Shown here: in pieces, positions 1 through 8,793 of the stretch | How the letters are laid out: every line of letters begins with the position of its first letter | Position numbering within the stretch: the first letter of the stretch is position 1 | Assembly (NCBI GenBank): GCA_963715655.1 | Contig: OY970262.1 | Coordinates: 3,286,001 to 3,350,000, forward strand | DNA: 64,000 nucleotides | Origin: JANQPD01 sp963715655 | GTDB lineage: Bacteria > Bacteroidota > Bacteroidia > Flavobacteriales > Schleiferiaceae | Reading direction: 5' to 3' | Program-made: the position numbers and the translations under genes | Notes under the pieces: model-generated | Told to the model about the DNA's origin: nothing | Databases searched by the model: none | Seen by the model: the letters and a program-made list of their open reading frames with translations, nothing else

Positions 1-1201
1 CCGTAATATTTACAGTAGTTGCAGCGCCACTATTATCTTCAATTGCACCACCTGCTCTATTTGCAGTATTGTTTGAAATTGTTCCACCGGTTACTGTTAA
101 TGTAGCACCCGCATCATTCAAAATTCCACCACCGCTACCACTAGTTCCGTTTGCAATATTGTTGGTTATTCTTGTGTTGTTTCTTACCGTTAACATTCCC
201 GAAAGGTTGTAAATACCTCCGCCACCGTTATCAGATGCGGCTCCGCTTGCTGTGTTTGCGTTAATTTGAACGCTATCTACAACCATAGAACCTGAACCAT
301 TCCATAAACCACCACCTTCTGAGGCTGCACTATTTGCATTTACTGTACCTCTAATTATTGTTACATTACTTGCACCAGTTACGTGTAATCCACCACCGTT
401 ACCGGGATTGGTACCCGTTGTGTTCATGTTTAAAGTAACGTCAGTTAAATTTACAATAGATGTAGCTCCCGCATTTACTTCAATACCACCACCAGCTCTA
501 TTGGAGGTGTTTCCGGTAATACTAGAATTTGTAACATTTACCGAACCACCATTTGTATTTAAAATGGCACCACCGCTACCGCTTGTACCGGTAGCTGAGT
601 TGTTACTAAGTGTACAGGTGTTTGAAATTGTAACAGTACCACCATTATTAGCAATAGCACCGCCACCATTTGTGGCCGCTGCTCCTGCTGCGGTATTATT
701 ATCTAAAAGCGTGTTGTTAAAGCTGGCAGAACCACCGCTAACAAAAATAGCCCCACCGCTTACTGAAGCTGTAGAGTTTGTAAGGTTACAACCTATAAAA
801 GAAAGTGTACCGCCATTATTAATTACAAGACCACCACTCGCGGTTGTAGAACCATTGGTGAGTGTAAGATCTTCCATAGTAAGATCTCCGGCACTTGTAA
901 GGTTGAATACTCGGCTAGCACTATTTCCGGTGATGGTGGTAAGCACTGTACTATTGCCTTGTACGTACAAAGTTTTATTCACCAAAATTTCTCCGGAAGT
1001 AAGCACGGTGTTACCAAAGTTGGTAAATAAACCAAAAGTAATCGTGTCTCCACTGGCTGCGGTTGAAACAGCATTACGCAAGGAGCCGGCTCCCGCATCG
1101 TTATTGTTTGTAACATTAATTACAGCTGCATTGGCCGAAAAACCAAGAAGGCAAACTGTACTTAAAGTAAACAAACTTTTAAAAAGTAATTTACAATTCA
1201 T
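1..1201 (-). CDS. Secreted parallel beta-helix repeat protein, N-terminal part (runs off the window)
   Basis: The minus strand stays open from an ATG at 1201 to the window edge (400 codons, no stop). The product opens with a signal peptide (MNCKLLFKSLFTLSTVCLLG, then FSANA) and an 'AVINVTNNNDAGAGSLRNAV' stretch typical of large secreted adhesin/pectate-lyase-like proteins. The rest is Asn/Gly/Thr/Ser-rich with recurring 'GGGI..N.G..TV....I.NN.A' units of about 20-25 residues, as in a right-handed parallel beta-helix. This is inferred to be a surface or secreted protein; in this phylum such proteins usually end in a T9SS sorting domain, but that end lies outside the window. The open plus-strand frame at 408-1217 is antisense to it and is Pro/Val-rich low-complexity sequence, so it is not a gene. 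Substrate or ligand unknown. Confidence 0.85.
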   Translation of the reverse strand, partial: MNCKLLFKSLFTLSTVCLLGFSANAAVINVTNNNDAGAGSLRNAVSTAASGDTITFGLFTNFGNTVLTSGEILVNKTLYVQGNSTVLTTITGNSASRVFNLTSAGDLTMEDLTLTNGSTTASGGLVINNGGTLSFIGCNLTNSTASVSGGAIFVSGGSASFNNTLLDNNTAAGAAATNGGGAIANNGGTVTISNTCTLSNNSATGTSGSGGAILNTNGGSVNVTNSSITGNTSNRAGGGIEVNAGATSIVNLTDVTLNMNTTGTNPGNGGGLHVTGASNVTIIRGTVNANSAASEGGGLWNGSGSMVVDSVQINANTASGAASDNGGGGIYNLSGMLTVRNNTRITNNIANGTSGSGGGILNDAGATLTVTGGTISNNTANRAGGAIEDNSGAATTVNIT

Positions 1202-1396
1202 AAGGGGTAAGTTTTAAATTATTAAAAAATTGTGAAGAAAAAATTGCAGTATTTTTCTTACACCGTTAAATACGCAGTTTTGTAGGGAATGGTTTACATT
1301 TTTTACTAAAAAAAGCAATAAAATATTTAAACCACTGATTTTCAAATCCTTTAATTCTCAAATAATTTTGAGCTATGTGGAAATAGCGGCAAGCAT

Positions 1397-1404
1397 TATA
1401 TTTG
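1397..1404 (+). promoter_or_regulatory. TAnnTTTG -7 element of thyA
   Basis: TATATTTG lies five bases (AAGCA) before the ATG at 1410. It matches the Bacteroidota -7 consensus TAnnTTTG. The spacing would put transcription start at or next to the ATG, implying a leaderless mRNA and supporting 1410 rather than the in-frame TTG at 1368. No convincing -33 TTG was placed at standard spacing. Confidence 0.55.
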
Positions 1405-1409
1405 AAGCA

Positions 1410-2315
1410 ATGAAAAACTACCACGATTTACTGCGCCATGTAATGGCAAATGGCAACTTAAAAGGCGACCGAACCGGTACCGGTACCCAATCAGTTTTTG
1501 GTTACCAGATGCGTTTTAATTTAGAAGAAGGCTTTCCGCTTTTAACTACAAAAAAGGTGCATTTAAAATCTATTATTCATGAATTGCTGTGGTTTTTACA
1601 AGGCGATACCAATATTGGTTACTTGGTACAGAATGGTGTAAATATTTGGAATGAATGGCCTTTTCAAAATTACTTGAATGAAAAAGGTCTTTCTGAAAAA
1701 TTACCAAAGCATACTGATGCATGGAAAGCAGAATTAAAACAATTTGTAGAGCAAATAAAAACAAATAAAGCTTTTGCGGATAAATGGGGTGAACTTGGCC
1801 CTGTGTATGGAAAACAATGGCGCAATTTTGAAGGAGTAGATCAAATTAGTGAGGTTGTAAACACGTTAAAAACCAATCCTAATTCCAGAAGAATGTTAGT
1901 GAGCGCCTGGAACCCGAAAGAAGTGCCGGTAATGGCAAAATCAGGCTTACCTCCTTGCCATACTATTTTTCAATTTTATGTGGCCAATGGCAAATTGAGC
2001 TGTCAACTGTATCAACGCAGTGCCGACATCTTTTTAGGCGTGCCTTTTAACATTGCTTCTTATGCGCTACTTACTATGATGGTAGCACAAGTTTGTAACT
2101 TAGGCTTGGGTGATTTTGTGCATACCTTGGGTGATGCACATATTTACAGCAATCACTTTGAGCAGGTTAAAACACAGTTAGACCGAGAGCCTCGTGTTTT
2201 ACCAACCATGCATATTAATAGCTCAGTAAATGATATTTTCAGTTTTACTTATGAAGATTTTGAATTGATAAACTACAATCCTCATCCGTTAATTAAAGCG
2301 CCTATTGCGGTGTAA
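1410..2315 (+). CDS. thyA: Thymidylate synthase
   Basis: ThyA converts dUMP and methylene-tetrahydrofolate to dTMP and dihydrofolate in the cytoplasm. The 301-residue product has the family signatures: GDRTGTGT near the N-terminus (phosphate-binding Arg), the catalytic Cys183 in GLPPCHTIFQF, the QRSADIFLGVPFNIASYA block, and HPLIKAPIAV at the C-terminus. It is longer than the 264-residue E. coli enzyme because of an insert after NEWPFQNYL, as in the longer ThyA forms of some Gram-positives. The ATG at 1410 is preferred over the TTG at 1368 because residues before MKNYHD are not conserved and a TAnnTTTG box lies just upstream. folA, which recycles the dihydrofolate made here, lies two genes downstream on the same strand. 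Confidence 0.96.
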   Translation: MKNYHDLLRHVMANGNLKGDRTGTGTQSVFGYQMRFNLEEGFPLLTTKKVHLKSIIHELLWFLQGDTNIGYLVQNGVNIWNEWPFQNYLNEKGLSEKLPKHTDAWKAELKQFVEQIKTNKAFADKWGELGPVYGKQWRNFEGVDQISEVVNTLKTNPNSRRMLVSAWNPKEVPVMAKSGLPPCHTIFQFYVANGKLSCQLYQRSADIFLGVPFNIASYALLTMMVAQVCNLGLGDFVHTLGDAHIYSNHFEQVKTQLDREPRVLPTMHINSSVNDIFSFTYEDFELINYNPHPLIKAPIAV

Positions 2316-2343
2316 ATTCAAACAACTATCTAAATAAAATCCT

Positions 2344-3918
2344 TTGAGAACCACTATCCTTTTCCTGCTATGTCTATTGCAATGGCAAATTTCCCGCGCC
2401 CAAACAAAAAATTATCCACTGTTTAAGACGTGCAGTAATTACTACGCAAATGATACTGGAATGATTGAGGAGTGTAGCAAGCAAGCCTTCAATATTTTTT
2501 TAGAAAACGTTAAAAACGGAATTTTTAAAACAGTAGGAGGTACTTTTAACGATACGGTGCAATTTGACCTTCATATTTCAAAAAAGGGCAAAGTGAAGTT
2601 GAGGAACCGTTCATCGGTTTATCTCAATTTGAGTGAGGACATAGTTGAAAAACTTTTTGAACAACTTGAAAATCAAATTTTACCACGGAATTATGAGATA
2701 AATCGATTTATTACCATGATTTTTGATTTTAAAGACTTACAAATCAAAACTATTTATAATCAGGGAGACAATGTGCCATATTTCAAAAATTGTGAAAACT
2801 GCAACAATGCAGGTAAGGTTTCAAGTTTGCGAGCTACCATTATTCCTTATTTAAGCACACTTACTTTACGAAAGTACGATGGTTACTCCAATTTTGAGGT
2901 GATTTTTGATCGGACAGGTAAATTCAATGGTGTCAGGTTCTTGTCACCTGTATCAAAAGGAAAAAGACGAATTAATGATTCTGTTTTAATGATTCTAAAT
3001 GACATAGGTAGCCTAATGCTTTCGGATTTTCACATTAAGGATACTACAAAAAATATACTTTACGCGTTACCCTTGAGCTATTTTTTCTTTGAATCAGAAG
3101 TGGATATGCGCTTATATTTTAAGCGCATGGCGCCAAATTATTTAGCACAAGGAGACACTACACGTTTTTTCGAGAACCTCATGAGCGTTGCTGGAAGTTA
3201 TAACCGAAGTAGAAATTTCAGTGGTTATGTGGAAAATATAGTCTCTGAAAACAACTTATCACTCAAAGACAGCATTGAATATAGAAACAAAAAACTATTA
3301 ATTAAAGATATAATTGACAATGTCCAAGGTTATTCTCGAACGTATGAAATGGAAAATGATAATCGATGGATAGGACCGCACTATTCCAGTTGTGCCAAGT
3401 ACGCTGCTATTGAATCAAACCATACTAGTATTAACAACAAAATAGGAGATTCACTAAGACACTGTGTAAAAGAATCCATGATTAATTTTATCCTTGACAC
3501 TTTAGATTTAAAATATGGAACTAGGTTCAAGGAAGTATACCTTCCGTCTTGGATTGCAAATTTTGAAGAAAATTCAATTCAAATAAGTAGAATGATCCAA
3601 CGAGACTCATCTAAACTTGCGCTTTACATAATAAATGTGCGATTATTTTTTGATACAGAAGGAACTGTAAAGGCTACCGATATTGTTAAATGTGAACCAT
3701 ACTACATTATTCGTCAAGGTAACGAATCTGGCTACTTCAGCAATGTATCACCAACTTTAACAAGCCTATATACTAAAGCTGCAGAGCATAATAAAACTTT
3801 GCGCTATGAGATTCTTGATGCAACAACACGCATACCTCCAGTTAATCCTGCACAATTAAACGGTTCTGCGTATGACTCAAGCATTAGGCTTTATTTTTAT
3901 GTATTGATGGAAGTTTAG
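2344..3918 (+). CDS. Exported protein of unknown function between thyA and folA
   Basis: The 524-residue product begins at a TTG (no in-frame ATG nearby) with a clear signal peptide (MRTTILFLLCLLQWQISRAQ), so it is exported. The mature part has scattered Cys residues, including FKNCENC near residue 145 and FKTCSNYY near residue 30, and two stretches resembling the beta-alpha-beta fold of TonB/energy-transducer C-terminal domains (around residues 50-110, 'TVQFDLHISKKGKVKLRN'). No known family was recognised with confidence. It starts 28 bp after thyA on the same strand and is followed by folA 91 bp downstream, so it may be co-transcribed, but nothing ties it to folate metabolism. Confidence 0.75.
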   Translation: MRTTILFLLCLLQWQISRAQTKNYPLFKTCSNYYANDTGMIEECSKQAFNIFLENVKNGIFKTVGGTFNDTVQFDLHISKKGKVKLRNRSSVYLNLSEDIVEKLFEQLENQILPRNYEINRFITMIFDFKDLQIKTIYNQGDNVPYFKNCENCNNAGKVSSLRATIIPYLSTLTLRKYDGYSNFEVIFDRTGKFNGVRFLSPVSKGKRRINDSVLMILNDIGSLMLSDFHIKDTTKNILYALPLSYFFFESEVDMRLYFKRMAPNYLAQGDTTRFFENLMSVAGSYNRSRNFSGYVENIVSENNLSLKDSIEYRNKKLLIKDIIDNVQGYSRTYEMENDNRWIGPHYSSCAKYAAIESNHTSINNKIGDSLRHCVKESMINFILDTLDLKYGTRFKEVYLPSWIANFEENSIQISRMIQRDSSKLALYIINVRLFFDTEGTVKATDIVKCEPYYIIRQGNESGYFSNVSPTLTSLYTKAAEHNKTLRYEILDATTRIPPVNPAQLNGSAYDSSIRLYFYVLMEV

Positions 3919-4009
3919 AAGTAAAAACCTAATGCATAGAACTTTTTAAGTTGATGTTTTACAGTAGATTGCGGAACGTTTTAAAAATTCACACCCGATA
4001 AGATAAAAT

Positions 4010-4504
4010 ATGAATCTCACCCTTATAGCCGCCATGGCAACCAACCGAGTAATTGGTAAAAACAACGATTTGATTTGGCACATGCCCACTGATTTGAAAC
4101 ATTTTAAAACCCTAACTAGTGGCCACCATGTAATAATGGGCAGAAAAACGTACGAAAGTATGGGTAAGCCTTTGCCAAATCGTACCAACATTGTAATAAC
4201 CAGAGATGAAAACTACCAAGCGGAAGGTTGCGTAATTGTGCATAACATGGAAACCGCAATAAAAAAAGCGGAAGGCGATGCGCAACCCTTTATTACGGGT
4301 GGTTCAGAAATTTATAAACTTGCCTTGCCTTTTGCTAATACTATTGAGCTAACTCTTATTCACGGTACTTTTGATGGAGACACCTTTTTCCCACAGTTTG
4401 ATGAAAACATTTGGAAATTGGAAAGTAAAGAAGCCCATAAGGCAGATGAGCGCAACCCGTATGACTATGATTTTTTAAGATATGTGAAGCAAGCCGTAAA
4501 TTAA
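4010..4504 (+). CDS. folA: Dihydrofolate reductase
   Basis: FolA reduces dihydrofolate to tetrahydrofolate with NADPH, completing the cycle with ThyA encoded upstream. The 164-residue length is typical. Signatures: LTLIAAMATNRVIGKNNDLIWHMPTDLKHFK at the N-terminus (substrate pocket, acidic Asp in MPTDL), the NADPH-binding HHVIMGRKTYESMGKPLPNR, and FITGGSEIYKLALP. The stop at 4504 is followed directly by the GTG start of the next membrane-protein gene, suggesting an operon. Nothing unusual in the catalytic residues. Confidence 0.97.
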   Translation: MNLTLIAAMATNRVIGKNNDLIWHMPTDLKHFKTLTSGHHVIMGRKTYESMGKPLPNRTNIVITRDENYQAEGCVIVHNMETAIKKAEGDAQPFITGGSEIYKLALPFANTIELTLIHGTFDGDTFFPQFDENIWKLESKEAHKADERNPYDYDFLRYVKQAVN

Positions 4505-4505
4505 A

Positions 4506-5083
4506 GTGAAGCGCTGGAAGAACCGTATTGCCTATTCCATATTCTTTTTGGCGCTCGCCATCGGAACTTTTAGAATGCTTATGCACGTATATACGCTTGC
4601 ACCAACTATTTTAGTTTCAGATAGGCTAGCCACCTACAATCCTTTGTTTTACAATTATTCATGGTGGGATGGATTTGCCTATCAACACGGGCCTCATAGG
4701 CTTGGCATTATTTACATGTTTTTTAAAATCACCGCTTGGTTAAGTGATTGGAATGGCCGTTGGGATCTGTATCTGCAAGCAATTATTTACGCTGCAACCG
4801 CTACTGCTGCACTTTTTCTAAAGCATCGGATCACCAAAAAAATTAGTATTTCAGACTTTTTATTGGTGCTTATTTTTATGAATTTAAATGCCGGAACCAC
4901 CTTATTGACAAATCCGTATGTGCATGGTATAGTGCCGTTATTGGCTATAATGCTCGCTCTCATCTACTTAAAAGACTCTCAAAAACAGTGGATTTACCTA
5001 AGTCTTTTTACAGTAATTAGTGGTTTCACCGGCTTTGGTTTTGTTTTACTGCCCATCATTATTCTAATTCAAATATTTACGTT
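4506..5083 (+). pseudogene. Polytopic membrane protein, N-terminal half, split by an IS110 element
   Basis: A GTG-start frame one base after folA encodes a hydrophobic protein (MKRWKNRIAYSIFFLAL...) that aligns throughout with the intact paralogue at 7474-8793. Shared features include the first periplasmic loop ('...NPLFYNYSWWDGFAYQHG' versus 'YVQDQWGLMYPLL...TQHG') and 'LIFMNLNAGTTLLTNPYVHGIVPLL' versus 'LVVLNLNQYEIFTWVAHGSVAAIPLL'. Homology stops at about 5083, after which the frame continues for a few foreign codons to a TGA at 5112-5114. The C-terminal half resumes at 6709. Removing the 1639 bp between the two copies of a 14-bp repeat would restore a 432-codon frame, close to the 439 residues of the paralogue. 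Confidence 0.88.
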
Positions 5084-5094
5084 GGCTAAAATCC

Positions 5095-5335
5095 CCCATG
5101 TAGCAGGCCACTGACTACCTCCGCTAACGAGTAGAACCAATACTTACAAATTGTATTTTCGTGTAGCTCTATGCAAGGCCGTTTTTTAAACTGTTGCATA
5201 ATAGCACGGTCACAATCCTGGTTGAGATGTTTGCGATGACTACAGTGGCGGCCACGCCTTGGTGTGGACCCCGTTCAGAATATTTATCAAGCCAAAAGCG
5301 CATCTCCTTAGAGCTTTTCACTTAATTCTAAAAAA
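5095..5335 (+). ncRNA. Candidate IS110 bridge RNA region
   Basis: The non-coding left end of the element contains a series of potential stem-loops on the plus strand: CTAC/GTAG (5115-5118 with 5131-5134), AATAC/GTATT (5139-5143 with 5153-5157), TATGCAA/TTGCATA (5170-5176 with 5194-5200, enclosing a GTTT-TTT-AAAC inner hairpin), and CCACGCC/GGTGTGG (5252-5258 with 5261-5267). IS110 elements are known to encode, in this position, a structured bridge RNA whose loops pair with target and donor DNA. The guide segments were not resolved by eye, so this is a positional and structural inference. Confidence 0.45.
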
Positions 5336-5339
5336 AAAA

Positions 5340-6698
5340 ATGGAACAACAGTCTATTAGCATGGAGATTGTAAATCCTCATGCAGGAGGTATTGATGTAG
5401 GTAGCCGCTCTCACTGGGTAGCTGTGGGTCAGAAAGAAGAAGATATCCGTGAATTCGGAGTTTTTAATGATGACCTTTTTGACATGGCCGATTGGCTGGC
5501 ACAGCGAAAAGTGACGACTCTGGCCATGGAAAGTACAGGTACTTATTGGCAAAATCTTTATGCCGTTTTATTGTCGAAAGGATTTAAAGTAATCCTCTGC
5601 AATGGCAAGTTCACCAAAAACATACAAGGTAAAAAGACCGATGTGAAGGACTGCCAATGGATTCAAAAACTGCATAGCCTGGGGCTGCTCAGCAGCAGCT
5701 TTTTACCGGATGAAGAAACCGAGCAGTTGAGGACTTATTGCAGGCACCGAGCCAATTTGATTTATTCGGCTGCATCTACCTCTAAAAAAATGCAGAAATA
5801 CCTGCGTTTGTTAAACCTGAGGTTGGATGTAGTGGTAAAAGATATTTGTGGACTTACCGGGCTTGCCATTATCCATGCTGTTTGTGAAGGTGAATCCAAT
5901 CCTCAAAAACTGGCTGCCCTGAGACATGGAAACTGCCGTAAAAGTGAAGCGGAGATTGCCCGCGCCCTACAGTCTAATGCCCGTAAAGATTTTTTGTTTG
6001 CCTTAAAGCAGGAACTGGAAACCTATCAATACCTACAGCTAAAAATACAGGAATGTGATAAGGAAATAGCTGAATTACTGGAGAACATTATCGAAAATGA
6101 TGAAAATAAAAAACAACACTATACTGACCCTAAGCCTCATAAGCGGATCAATAAAAACACACCAAAGAATATTGACCTAAACTTAAAAGGATATCAGATG
6201 CTGGAAGGAACAGATATGTTGGCGATCGAAGGCATGAGCCATGCTACAGTACTTTCCCTAATCAGCGAAGTAGGTGTAAAAGGTATACGGTCGTTTCCCT
6301 CTGCCAAGCATTTTACAAGTTGGCTCAGGCTTGCACCTAATAATAAAGTAAGTGGAGGGAAAATCTTATCTAGTAAAGTTCCCAAAGGAAGTAACCGCTT
6401 GAAAATTGCTCTACGGCAAGCAGCCAATGCAATAGGGAATCTCAAAGAATCTACACCGTTAAGAGACTTCTTTATGCGAATCAACTTCCGTAAAGGAAGG
6501 ACATCAGCCATAAGTGCCACGGCCCGCAAATTAGCGGTTATAATCTGGAATATGGTGGCAAAAGGGGTGCCTTATAATAATCCATCCGGCTATTTATTCC
6601 TTGATCAGAAAAGAAAGCTCGGAATTGTTAAAAGAATAAAAAATCAAATCGATAAATTTGGTTTGACTAATGAAGAGCTTGGAATTACAATTAATTGA
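5340..6698 (+). CDS. IS110-family transposase (DEDD recombinase)
   Basis: The 452-residue recombinase catalyses insertion and excision of the element. The RuvC-like N-terminal domain shows the DEDD residues D19 (GGIDVGS), E64 (AMESTGTYW), D101 and D104 (KKTDVKDCQW). The C-terminal Transposase_20 domain contains LAIEGMSHATVLSLISEVG and the serine motif KVSGGK. The ATG at 5340 is chosen because MEQQ...GGIDVG fits the family start; the 27 in-frame codons upstream lie in the probable bridge-RNA region. The start codon directly follows a run of A residues (5331-5340) and has no Shine-Dalgarno sequence. The frame looks intact, so the element may be active. Confidence 0.95.
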   Translation: MEQQSISMEIVNPHAGGIDVGSRSHWVAVGQKEEDIREFGVFNDDLFDMADWLAQRKVTTLAMESTGTYWQNLYAVLLSKGFKVILCNGKFTKNIQGKKTDVKDCQWIQKLHSLGLLSSSFLPDEETEQLRTYCRHRANLIYSAASTSKKMQKYLRLLNLRLDVVVKDICGLTGLAIIHAVCEGESNPQKLAALRHGNCRKSEAEIARALQSNARKDFLFALKQELETYQYLQLKIQECDKEIAELLENIIENDENKKQHYTDPKPHKRINKNTPKNIDLNLKGYQMLEGTDMLAIEGMSHATVLSLISEVGVKGIRSFPSAKHFTSWLRLAPNNKVSGGKILSSKVPKGSNRLKIALRQAANAIGNLKESTPLRDFFMRINFRKGRTSAISATARKLAVIIWNMVAKGVPYNNPSGYLFLDQKRKLGIVKRIKNQIDKFGLTNEELGITIN

Positions 6699-6708
6699 TT
6701 ACCAGAAA

Positions 6709-7443
6709 CAAATGTTTACGTTAGTCAGAAACATACATAAACAAAAGCGCCTATATATTTTACTACCGGCTTTTACAGCATTGGCCACGTTGGCTTTTAT
6801 TTTTTATACCAATACACCAAATCCGGAATGGACAAGAAGTACCGCAAATATTAAGGAATATTACGATTACACCATTACGCTTTCTTCTAATATGTACATC
6901 ACCGAGCCTACTAATAAAGAAATATGGCGCATGACTATATTCCTTTTACTCGGAGGCTTTTTTACCGTATTTATTTTTATAAAAGGATGGGTAAAAAACA
7001 ATTCAAAATTGATGTACACCCTTGCTATCCTTTTAGGAGGATCTATTTTATTCAATATTTTAAATATTTATGGAAGAGCCGGAATGGGCGCTAGCAATGC
7101 GTTGGCCAGCCGCTATATTCCTATCGGGATGTTGGGCGCATATGCTATATACTTACTCTTAACTTCTATAAAACCCGTAATATTACGTACGATAGCACTA
7201 GTTTTATTTACCCTAGTTTTAATAAGACCACAACGCAACAATGAGGGCCGAATGCGTTTTTTTGAAAAACGCAGCGCTGATTTTAAGCAATTTGAAACAT
7301 GTTTATTACAAAATGAGACTACTGAACCGTGCCTAACATTGGCGGCAAAATTGAATATTCATCCTGCCAATAAAAAAGACGATTTAAAATTGAAGCTTGC
7401 CTTTATGAAAGAAAACAAACTTAGCATTTTTAAAAACCCTTGA
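6709..7443 (+). pseudogene. Polytopic membrane protein, C-terminal half, beyond the IS110 element
   Basis: From CAA at 6709 the sequence again aligns with the neighbouring paralogue ('FTLVRNIHKQKRLYIL' versus 'VSLVLRKPLFKTRITH') and continues through several membrane segments to the stop at 7443. A frame opening at the ATG at 6670 begins inside the transposase gene, so its first 13 codons are IS sequence. The joined reading frame 4506-5083 plus 6723-7443 is open. The fragment lacks the N-terminal half and is not expected to work alone. Confidence 0.85.
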
Positions 7444-7473
7444 TACACGAACTTAGCAATCAAATAAAACAGC

Positions 7474-8793
7474 ATGTTTGCTAACAAAATTTTTAGCGCT
7501 CGCACTAAAAAGAAATCAATATTGGTTTGGCTTTTTGTGGGCGTATGTTTTCTTTTCGCTGCCACCCAGGTTTTCCATCTCATCTTATTCTATAACGCTC
7601 CCACTTACGTGCAAGATCAATGGGGGCTTATGTACCCACTACTAACCGGTGAAAATTTGATGCAAACGTTTTTCACCCAACATGGCAGTCATTTTTTAGG
7701 TTTAGGTGGTGCTTGCTCCTATCTATTGGTTTCAATTTTTGGGTTTGTACCGCTTACCGAAAGCTATTTAATATTTTTTATAACCATGCTTAGCGCAGCG
7801 CTTTTTATATGGCTAAAAATTAGGCTTACCGGTAGTGTACAACTCACCGATGGTATAATTCCATTGGTGGTGCTTAACCTAAATCAATATGAAATTTTTA
7901 CATGGGTAGCGCACGGTTCGGTAGCGGCCATACCTCTTTTACTGTGCGTGATAGCTGCACTTTTACTCACTTTAAAACCTTCTTCAAAAAAATATGCGCT
8001 GCTTACCCTTGTCCAGTTTTTTAGTCTGTTTACGGGTTATGCGTTTATACTTGGCTTTATACTTTTCTTTGGGCTATTAGTTTCGCTCGTTCTACGCAAA
8101 CCTCTTTTTAAAACCAGAATTACCCACGCGTTTTTGCAGTTAATAGGTATTTGTCTTTTCTTTTATCTCTATGCGTATCCTGCACAAAATGCAGATGCGG
8201 CTTATGCAGCAGTATCTATTGGTCACTACTTACATTATCTGAGTGAAATGCTCCTCAACTTTTTTGGGCATTTAGAAAACAGAAAACGCGATTGGTTAAT
8301 CCTTTTGCTGGTGTTTTTTACACCTTTATTTTTTATTGGCAAAAGCCTGTTAAAGCGCAGTTTGTCAAAAGAGCAAAAAGCAAGTTTAGTTGTATTAGTT
8401 AGCTTTACCATGGTATATGTGGCACTTAATACATTGGCTCGCGTACCCATTGGGCAAACCGGAGCACGCGCACCACGCTATGTAACTTTTTTAATTCCGG
8501 CCTTTTTGAGTTTTTATTTTTTGCTCGCCATTTTTAGCCAAAAACGAATTATTAAATGGCGCCTACTCTTACTATTGCCATGCGTAGGTTACGCAATTAC
8601 CACTTTATTAGATACCAATAGAATTAGAACCACGGTAGCCATCACTAATACAAAAATTAACACATGGAACAAGTGTTACGTGCAAAAACAAAATGCGGAA
8701 CTGTGCGCGGATACAGAGCTTTTTAAGGTGCTACCAAACAAACCTGAAAAATACATGGCAGCAATAAATGCCTACTACCTAAAAAAATTATGA
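7474..8793 (+). CDS. Polytopic membrane protein, intact paralogue of the IS-split gene
   Basis: The 439-residue product has about ten predicted membrane segments, a first periplasmic loop with an acidic 'YVQDQWG' motif, and a short soluble tail ('NTKINTWNKCYVQKQNAELCADTELF'). The architecture resembles GT-C type membrane glycosyltransferases or related envelope proteins, but no named family was recognised. It lies 30 bp after the end of the broken paralogue, so the two arose by tandem duplication, and the intact copy may compensate. Its stop codon overlaps the clpX stop on the other strand by 6 bp (8788-8793). Confidence 0.8.
   Translation: MFANKIFSARTKKKSILVWLFVGVCFLFAATQVFHLILFYNAPTYVQDQWGLMYPLLTGENLMQTFFTQHGSHFLGLGGACSYLLVSIFGFVPLTESYLIFFITMLSAALFIWLKIRLTGSVQLTDGIIPLVVLNLNQYEIFTWVAHGSVAAIPLLLCVIAALLLTLKPSSKKYALLTLVQFFSLFTGYAFILGFILFFGLLVSLVLRKPLFKTRITHAFLQLIGICLFFYLYAYPAQNADAAYAAVSIGHYLHYLSEMLLNFFGHLENRKRDWLILLLVFFTPLFFIGKSLLKRSLSKEQKASLVVLVSFTMVYVALNTLARVPIGQTGARAPRYVTFLIPAFLSFYFLLAIFSQKRIIKWRLLLLLPCVGYAITTLLDTNRIRTTVAITNTKINTWNKCYVQKQNAELCADTELFKVLPNKPEKYMAAINAYYLKKL

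Larger units (their letters stand above)
5084..6722 (+). mobile_element. IS110-family insertion sequence
   Basis: The element carries one DEDD transposase/recombinase gene, about 250 bp of non-coding DNA before it and only about 24 bp after it, with no terminal inverted repeats. This layout is that of the IS110 group. The boundaries are set by CAAATATTTACGTT at 5070-5083 and CAAATGTTTACGTT at 6709-6722 (13 of 14 bases identical), so the exact ends are ambiguous within that repeat. It interrupts a membrane-protein gene in its own transcriptional direction. Confidence 0.85.

Noticed and set aside
408..1217. Plus-strand open frame of 269 codons rich in Pro, Val and Ala
   Set aside because: It is antisense to the repeat-rich beta-helix gene; its composition follows from reversed Asn/Gly/Thr codons, and it lacks a signal or domain.
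6194..6529. Minus-strand open frame of 111 codons inside the IS110 transposase
   Set aside because: Shadow of the transposase gene; no independent features.
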